Source: Deltaproteobacteria bacterium (lineage in GTDB: Bacteria; Bdellovibrionota; FAC87; UBA2466). Taken from it: a DNA stretch of 6,020 nt. The notes under the pieces are model-generated. The model did no database searches. It had not been told where the DNA came from and saw only the letters and a program-made list of their open reading frames with translations. Below, one piece after another: positions 1-4,185 of the stretch. The stretch spans positions 1 through 6,020 of the forward strand of contig JABMMY010000149.1 of assembly GCA_013205415.1 (NCBI GenBank). Direction: 5' to 3'. The position numbers were made by a program, and so were the translations under genes. How positions within the stretch are numbered: the first letter of the stretch is position 1; each line of letters begins with the position of its first letter.

Positions 1-1
1 A

Positions 2-124
2 AAAAGCACGGAGGCGATGCTGAAGGCATCGTCGAGTACTTTTTTCGACTGTGACGAAGCGCTGGTCAAGGATCTTACAAAATATTATGCTTTAGGTCAT
101 GAAAGAGGTCTAATAGGATCTTGA
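2..124 (+). CDS. 3' end of an unidentified upstream gene (partial)
   Basis: This frame is open from the window edge to a TGA at 122-124 and gives the last 40 residues of a protein, ending in ALGHERGLIGS. The final A of its stop codon is the first base of the next gene's ATG (TGATG), a typical arrangement for translational coupling in one operon, and this is the main reason for preferring this frame. The visible tail looks like a soluble, partly amphipathic helix (about DEALVKDLTKYYALG). I do not recognise the family. By position it could be another polysaccharide-locus enzyme, such as a glycosyltransferase, but that is inference. Another frame is open to a stop at 52-54, so the assignment is not certain. 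Third-codon positions are GC-rich in the first half of the fragment and AT-rich in the second. Confidence 0.55.
   Translation, partial: KSTEAMLKASSSTFFDCDEALVKDLTKYYALGHERGLIGS
115..118 (+). promoter_or_regulatory. Shine-Dalgarno site for the polymerase gene
   Basis: AGGA lies five bases before the ATG at 124. A TTG at 121 is in the same frame, but it would leave only two bases after this site, so ATG 124 is the better start. The site lies inside the end of the upstream gene, which fits coupled translation. Confidence 0.5.
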
Positions 125-1605
125 TGGCATTTCGTTTAAAACCAATTGAGCATATTCCATTTCTCTATTTGGGGGGCTTTAGTTTTTTAGTTTTTTCTCT
201 TCAGCTAATACAAGGCACTTCACTATCCTTTGCGACCCATATTTGTTTATTTAATATTTTTGTAATCCTTAGCTTTAATTTAGTCGGCGGATTAACATCG
301 ATAGCTGGCTGGCTGATTCTTCTCTTCTCTCTTAGACACGTTATCATTTCTCAATTGACCAAAATTTTAATGTGGCAGGCCGCAGATAGCGGTTTGCTAT
401 CCCCCAATATCTCATCCCTGGTTTATAGTGTAGGCGCATTGGCATTACTCGGAGCCACTTTTTTAGTTTCAGCTTTAAATAATAAAGGCCACCAGGGAAT
501 GAAATTATCAACCAGGTACTACTCACCCAAAATATCTTGGGGGTTATTTATTTGTGGATGGGTATGTATCGTTGCAGTTAATTATCAAAATGATCTTCCT
601 TTTATCTTGAGACCCTTGATCAACTTAATGTCATATTTACAACCCTTGATTCTTTGCGGATTAGGGTATGAAGTGAGTCAAACTTTATCAAAAACCGAGG
701 GAAGAGATCTTTTTAATCGGTCTGCAATAGTTATGTTTCTAATTTGCTTTGCTCGTGGAGTGCTTGTGGCTGCAAAGCAATATATGTTTGAACCGTTGCT
801 AGTGATAATGGTGAGTGCCGTTTTTTATCAATATCAATTAAAGATTAAACAATTAGTAATCACAACCTTTGCCTTACTTTTGATGGCCTTTGTTCTTACC
901 CCGTTGTCAGATCACGGTAGAACGGGGTTCAGAAAAAATAATCTATCGGATACGATCTCTTCCTTCGGTGAGTATATCATCACCCACTTTACCTCTATCG
1001 AAAAGTTTCGGAATTACAGTGAAGAAATAGAGGCCGAGGCCTATTTAGGAAGAAAAAAGGAAAGATTTTATTTTGGAAAAAAAATAAACTTAATAGATCG
1101 TTTCTCTCTTATCCATGACGCAGATGAATTAATATCGGCCTATGAATACAGAGAAGGAGAGGGGGGCCAATTTTTCTTGAAGAACCTTTATCTCTTACCT
1201 AGATCACTGACTGGAAAATGGATCGATCTTGAGGAGAATACTGGAGATTATCTGGCCCATGTGGCTGGAGTCATACCAGAGGAAAACATAGGGACTGCAG
1301 TTTCTTTCGGGTTTTTTGCTGAGGCCTTCGCTATCGGGAAATGGTGGGGACTATTTTTTATTCCATTTGTAGCATTATTTTCGTATCTATTTTTCCTTAA
1401 AAAACTACAGGGTAGGGACTATGGATTGGGATGGCCTGTTTTTATGGTCCTATATTTAGAGCATCTGTTTTCTGAGGCAGGTGTGGTTAATTTGTTGATG
1501 ATGATAGTTAGGATATTTCCTTTACTACTAATTCTTGGGAAGATAGTTCATCTTTTTGAAGAGGCGATTTCAAATAAAAATGGGCAGGTTAAAAATGAGA
1601 TCTAA
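124..1605 (+). CDS. Wzy-like O-antigen/oligosaccharide repeat-unit polymerase, multi-spanning membrane protein
   Basis: This 493-residue protein is very hydrophobic, with roughly ten to twelve likely membrane helices. They fall in an N-terminal set (about residues 11-29, 37-70, 97-117, 136-153, 158-180, 199-217, 221-260) and a C-terminal set (about 393-425, 430-450, 456-480). Between them is one long hydrophilic segment, about residues 262-392. Many helices with one large periplasmic loop is the usual design of Wzy polymerases, which join lipid-linked repeat units at the periplasmic face of the inner membrane. After the loop comes G390-T-A-V-S-F-G, then E400 and G405, resembling the G-T ... 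E ... G pattern that follows the loop in repeat-unit polymerases. Sequence conservation in this family is poor, so the call rests on topology, size and context. No symbol is given, because wzy names a function rather than this sequence. The gene overlaps both neighbours, so it is probably in an operon. Lines counted by hand are about one third GC, lower than the downstream genes, as is common for wzy. A flippase or other O-antigen membrane protein is a less likely alternative. Confidence 0.72.
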   Translation: MAFRLKPIEHIPFLYLGGFSFLVFSLQLIQGTSLSFATHICLFNIFVILSFNLVGGLTSIAGWLILLFSLRHVIISQLTKILMWQAADSGLLSPNISSLVYSVGALALLGATFLVSALNNKGHQGMKLSTRYYSPKISWGLFICGWVCIVAVNYQNDLPFILRPLINLMSYLQPLILCGLGYEVSQTLSKTEGRDLFNRSAIVMFLICFARGVLVAAKQYMFEPLLVIMVSAVFYQYQLKIKQLVITTFALLLMAFVLTPLSDHGRTGFRKNNLSDTISSFGEYIITHFTSIEKFRNYSEEIEAEAYLGRKKERFYFGKKINLIDRFSLIHDADELISAYEYREGEGGQFFLKNLYLLPRSLTGKWIDLEENTGDYLAHVAGVIPEENIGTAVSFGFFAEAFAIGKWWGLFFIPFVALFSYLFFLKKLQGRDYGLGWPVFMVLYLEHLFSEAGVVNLLMMIVRIFPLLLILGKIVHLFEEAISNKNGQVKNEI

Positions 1606-1762
1606 TCTTACCGTTGTGATTTTAACCTTGAATGAAGAAAAAAATATTGAATTGTGTCTTAGTAGTGCTAAGGCCATAGCGGAGGAAATAGTAGTCATAG
1701 ATTCTTTTAGTACCGATGGTACCGTTTCTATTGCAGAAAAGGCAGGGGCAAGAATCCTTTAA
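1595..1762 (+). pseudogene. 5' remnant of a family 2 glycosyltransferase (WaaE/KdtX-like), truncated
   Basis: The ATG at 1595 overlaps the end of the polymerase gene by 11 bases, and an AGG six bases upstream can serve as ribosome binding site. The 55 residues are a clear start of a GT-A fold, family 2 glycosyltransferase: a first beta strand with TVVILTLNEEKNI (nucleotide-sugar binding), a helix, then VVIDSFSTDGT, then AEKAGARIL. Enzymes of this type, including LPS-core WaaE/KdtX relatives, are usually about 250 residues. They continue with an aromatic/GxGxQKN-like stretch and then a metal-binding DAD motif. None of that follows here: the frame stops at TAA 1760-1762, and neither other forward frame continues the family. 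What remains lacks the acidic metal-binding and catalytic residues, so it should be inactive. The start of the gene looks undamaged, which points to a recent loss of the 3' part by rearrangement. An ATG at 1580 in the same frame is a possible longer start. Confidence 0.8.
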
Positions 1763-2769
1763 ATATGACCGCCCCTAAACCAGTTGACCGGAAAGCTTCT
1801 TGAAAAAAAGGAGTCGGAGTAGGAGATTCCAATCACATACCGTAGCCCATCTCCTTGAGTTTTGAGAAGATCTAAAGCTCCAATGGTAAAAATTAAGGGG
1901 AATTGCCGAAAGGGTGCGATGGAGGCTCCCATGTGTAAATTGTGATTCCAATTAGCTATTAGGTTAATAGGAGGAATGATTCGCATACTTAGCGAACCAA
2001 AAAGCCCAACGCCTGGTGTTTCGGTCATAAATCGCTCATCGGATTTAAATTGGCCATCCCCCACTCCAACACTTACTATTAATAAACTAAAATTTTTAGT
2101 GGCATCATAATCCAGTTGAAAAGCTCGCGAGACCACAAGATATTCACTGGATCCTGTATCGGCCGCATTTCGGGGCCATTGTAAAAAATCAAGTTTACCA
2201 ATAGCCACTGAAGTTCCATCTGAAAAGGTATGACCTATTTTCCCACTCAAACCCAGGCCCGAATTGAAAATTTTTTTTACATTTAAAAAGCCTAGAGTAA
2301 GTTCAATACCAATCCATTCGGTAGGGTCTGCAAATCCCATTCCGATTGCAGCGAATCCATCTGCGATTTGGCCAAACCTGGTTCTATTATTAACACTAAA
2401 ACTGGTAAAGACGTCACCCCATTTGGCTGAGTAACCGGTGGGTGTTACTAGGGTAATTCCAGGAATCACCCAGGGTCTACCCTCGGTATCAAAAAGAGAA
2501 AGTCCTGTGAATCGCCTGCTCAGTCGTTGGTACTCTGCAGGTGCCATCGGGATTAGCCAGTTTTTTTTCAAAAGTTTCTGATACTTTAGATTTTTTGCGC
2601 TTTCTAACTCTGGTGTTTCTAAAGATTCAGAAACCACAGAAATTGCAGGAGAGAGGGAATCCGATTCGATCGGTTTCTTTAGGATGGGTGCCTTTGCCTT
2701 TCCCTCGGAAATATTAGTCACTAAATATAAAAAGGTGACCAAGATGCTGAAAAAAATATTGCGGTTCAT
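1759..2769 (-). CDS. exported, probably beta-strand-rich envelope protein of unknown function
   Basis: This 336-residue protein begins with a Sec-type signal: MNRN, a hydrophobic core at about residues 5-20, and a likely cut after an A-x-A around residues 25-27. A Ser/Glu/Pro-rich linker follows (about 30-60), then a lysine-rich helix (60-70). From about residue 98 to the end, short runs of alternating polar and apolar residues are separated by Gly/Asp/Asn turns, as in an outer-membrane barrel or other beta-rich envelope protein. I saw no cysteine. Residues 117-145 hold the most distinctive stretch: W-G-D-V-F, then N-R-T-R-F, then D-G and G-x-G. The ATG is preceded by an in-frame TAA and has no visible ribosome binding site. 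The gene starts 18 bases after the 226-residue gene, so the two are probably co-transcribed. Its stop lies within the last codons of the glycosyltransferase remnant, so the final few residues may have been set by that junction. The family is not recognised; outer-membrane location is inference. Confidence 0.8.
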   Translation of the reverse strand: MNRNIFFSILVTFLYLVTNISEGKAKAPILKKPIESDSLSPAISVVSESLETPELESAKNLKYQKLLKKNWLIPMAPAEYQRLSRRFTGLSLFDTEGRPWVIPGITLVTPTGYSAKWGDVFTSFSVNNRTRFGQIADGFAAIGMGFADPTEWIGIELTLGFLNVKKIFNSGLGLSGKIGHTFSDGTSVAIGKLDFLQWPRNAADTGSSEYLVVSRAFQLDYDATKNFSLLIVSVGVGDGQFKSDERFMTETPGVGLFGSLSMRIIPPINLIANWNHNLHMGASIAPFRQFPLIFTIGALDLLKTQGDGLRYVIGISYSDSFFSRSFPVNWFRGGHI

Positions 2770-2787
2770 AAATTAATTTTAACAGGA

Positions 2788-3468
2788 TTATTGTGAATCG
2801 GAGGACTTTAAAATTCGTTCCGATTTTTTAAGATAAATAAGATTTTCCCGAACAAAGGAAATAAAGGGTGTGGGCTTTTCAAGCCTTTCTGGTTGGTTAA
2901 TATAAATTTCTTTAGACAGGGTATTAAAGTCGGCTACTGCGGTGGCTAAAGCCTGCCCTACATTTATTTTCTCATCTATTCCAGAGATATTAGAGGATTG
3001 CTCTTTAGAAATACCGAGTGCCTGGTATTCGGTTACAGGACCCTTTTCTAAAACATAGGCTAAAATACAAAGACTGAGAAGTAGTCGCCCTGAAGCCGCC
3101 TGTTTTTGATACCCCTGTTGGGAGGGACATACCTCTCTCGTTCCTCTTACAAATCGAGAAATTTTCTGCAGGTCGGCTACCGGATCGCGTAACATAAAGG
3201 CCTTCAACTGTGAGCTAAGGTGCAAGGGAGATGAGGTCTGGTTAAATCTTAATCCACCGGCCTTGGGATCTCCACCGGCCTTGGGATCTCCACTAGGCCC
3301 TGGGTTCGCAGGTAGGGCAATCAAAGAAATAATTGCTACCGGTACAGTGGGCCTACTGGCTGTGACTCCAGGAGGAGAGGACTGACTTAGATTTGCTCTC
3401 AATTGGGTGCTTATTAGCAATAACACTACAGACCCAATCCCGATTCCTTTTTTTAGTTTATCTTGCAT
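2788..3468 (-). CDS. exported hypothetical protein with a DPKAGG tandem repeat
   Basis: This 226-residue protein of unrecognised family has a signal-like N-terminus: MQDKLKK, a hydrophobic core at about residues 8-20, and a likely cut after LRA near residue 25. Residues 26-75 are rich in Pro, Gly and Ser and include two identical DPKAGG units (61-72) preceded by a related NPGPSG (55-60), so this part is probably a disordered linker. Residues 85-226 look mainly helical, with cysteines at 114 and 134 that could pair in the periplasm and a short apolar helix at about 128-140. The C-terminus is charged. The ATG is the earliest possible start, because an in-frame TAG lies two codons upstream. No Shine-Dalgarno sequence is visible, but a perfect TATAAT lies six bases before the ATG. 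The gene lies 109 bases downstream of rfbC and 18 bases before the 336-residue gene. It may act with that protein in the envelope, but only adjacency supports this. Confidence 0.75.
   Translation of the reverse strand: MQDKLKKGIGIGSVVLLLISTQLRANLSQSSPPGVTASRPTVPVAIISLIALPANPGPSGDPKAGGDPKAGGLRFNQTSSPLHLSSQLKAFMLRDPVADLQKISRFVRGTREVCPSQQGYQKQAASGRLLLSLCILAYVLEKGPVTEYQALGISKEQSSNISGIDEKINVGQALATAVADFNTLSKEIYINQPERLEKPTPFISFVRENLIYLKKSERILKSSDSQ
3253..3288. repeat. two perfect copies of an 18-base tandem repeat inside the 226-residue gene
   Basis: TCCACCGGCCTTGGGATC occurs at 3253-3270 and again, base for base, at 3271-3288. It is followed by TCCAC (3289-3293), the start of a diverged third unit. 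Read on the minus strand, each copy encodes DPKAGG, so a gain or loss of one unit keeps the reading frame. The perfect identity suggests recent duplication by slippage. Confidence 0.95.
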
Positions 3469-3474
3469 ATTCTA

Positions 3475-3480
3475 ATTATA
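3475..3480 (-). promoter_or_regulatory. -10 box (TATAAT) for the 226-residue gene, possibly giving a leaderless mRNA
   Basis: On the minus strand a perfect TATAAT is followed by TAGAAT and then the ATG at 3468. With the usual six to seven bases from -10 box to start point, transcription would begin at or next to the A of the start codon. The hexamer 17 bases upstream is TTCTCT, which matches TTGACA at only three of six positions, so the -35 element is weak or absent. The box lies in the 109-base gap after rfbC, where I see no convincing terminator. Confidence 0.5.
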
Positions 3481-3577
3481 TCTTAAAATGGAAGGGGAGA
3501 GAACGTAGGGTTTGGTCGGAACCTACTAAGTATCAAATATTTTTTAGATTAAAGAGAATAACAATAGGGCCTACCGA

Positions 3578-4129
3578 CTAAAATTTAGGCAGTTTTGATT
3601 GAGGGATTTGGGAAAGAGGGGGTGCCTTCATATCCTTTTCCGCTAGATTGGGATTTGATAGAGGCCAAATAATATTTAAAGCAGGATCATTCCAGAGCAC
3701 AGTGCCTTCAGTTTCAGGCGAATAGAAAGCACTAGATTTGTAGGAAACTAAGGCGGTGGGGCTTGTCACCAAAAAGCCATGGGCAAATCCAGGAGGGATC
3801 CAAATTTGATGATGGGTATCGGCCGTTAATGTGAGCCCAACCCATTTTCCAAATCTAGGAGATCCCAATCTGATATCTACCGCCACATCAAAAATATCTC
3901 CCTTAAGAACTGAGATCAGTTTTCCCTGAGCGTTAGGTTCCTGGAAGTGTAGACCTCTTAAAACTCCATGCTCTGAGTATGAAATATTATCCTGGAGAAA
4001 AATCTCAGGGAGCCCGATCTCTTCGTAACGAGCGCTATTCCAGCTTTCCAAAAAGAAACCCCGAGAATCTTTGAAAATCTTGGGTTTAATTAATAAAACT
4101 TCAGGAAGCGAGGTGTTAATGACATCCAT
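3578..4129 (-). CDS. rfbC: dTDP-4-dehydrorhamnose 3,5-epimerase (RmlC)
   Basis: This complete 183-residue protein has the normal length for RmlC. The enzyme epimerises C3 and C5 of dTDP-4-keto-6-deoxy-D-glucose to give dTDP-4-keto-L-rhamnose, the third step to dTDP-L-rhamnose, in the cytoplasm. The family marks run in order: D21-S-R-G-F-F-x-E near the N-terminus, Q46-D-N-x-S, GVLRGLHFQ at 55-63, K70 after the Gly, GDIFDVAVDIR at 77-87, and the cupin segment IPPGFAHGF at 111-119. Then come Y130 and Y136 followed by P-E, W146-N-D-P, and D166 near the end. By spacing, H61, K70 and Y136 match the catalytic His, Lys and Tyr known from RmlC structures, and D166 matches the partner of the His. All are present, so the enzyme should be active. 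The rfbA, rfbB and rfbD partners are not in the window. No ribosome binding site is obvious; an in-frame TAA lies four codons before the ATG. Confidence 0.96.
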   Translation of the reverse strand: MDVINTSLPEVLLIKPKIFKDSRGFFLESWNSARYEEIGLPEIFLQDNISYSEHGVLRGLHFQEPNAQGKLISVLKGDIFDVAVDIRLGSPRFGKWVGLTLTADTHHQIWIPPGFAHGFLVTSPTALVSYKSSAFYSPETEGTVLWNDPALNIIWPLSNPNLAEKDMKAPPLSQIPQSKLPKF

Positions 4130-4185
4130 GCTACAATATTAGAATTCAATTAGTTAATTGGCTACTATTTTCATAGGACTATCCC
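4130..4185. promoter_or_regulatory. divergent rfbC/asnB control region
   Basis: This 56-base AT-rich spacer must hold the leader of both divergent genes. Leftward, TAATAT (4136-4141, four of six matches to TATAAT) lies six bases before the rfbC ATG, the same spacing as the TATAAT of the 226-residue gene. Rightward, TACTAT (4163-4168, four of six) could serve asnB. Neither has a good -35 match, so the promoters are tentative. No operator-like repeat was seen. Confidence 0.35.
4175..4178 (+). promoter_or_regulatory. Shine-Dalgarno site for asnB
   Basis: AGGA lies seven bases before the ATG at 4186. It fixes the start, which is also required because the cysteine of this family must directly follow the initiator methionine. 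Confidence 0.65.

Noticed and set aside
15..45. Hairpin (CGATGC, loop TGAAG, GCATCG) followed by six T, like a terminator
   Set aside because: The T-run begins eight bases after the stem, and the stem lies inside an open frame that continues to the coupled TGATG; it is probably coincidence.
171..196. G6 and two T6 tracts near the start of the polymerase gene as phase-variation switches
   Set aside because: Six-base tracts are short for slippage switching and are common by chance in AT-rich membrane genes.
344..526. Open frame of 60 codons on the minus strand
   Set aside because: It lies wholly inside the polymerase gene, has no ribosome binding site or recognisable domain, and mirrors the hydrophobic codons of the real gene.
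1755..1815. Possible bidirectional terminator between the convergent genes
   Set aside because: The stops interlock with no spacer, and I found no stem longer than a few bases next to a T-run in either direction.
1763..1820. Simple frameshift explaining the short glycosyltransferase
   Set aside because: Neither other forward frame after 1759 shows the expected QKN or DAD-type motifs, and each meets a stop quickly, so sequence was lost or moved rather than shifted.
3393..3581. Open frame of 62 codons on the plus strand
   Set aside because: It is antisense to the start of the 226-residue gene and runs through its promoter region, with no family likeness or ribosome binding site.
3569..3590. 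Small inverted repeats around the rfbC stop (CTAAA/TTTAG and GCCTA/TAGGC)
   Set aside because: Stems of five AT-rich or widely spaced pairs, with no T-run after them on the minus strand, are too weak for a terminator call.
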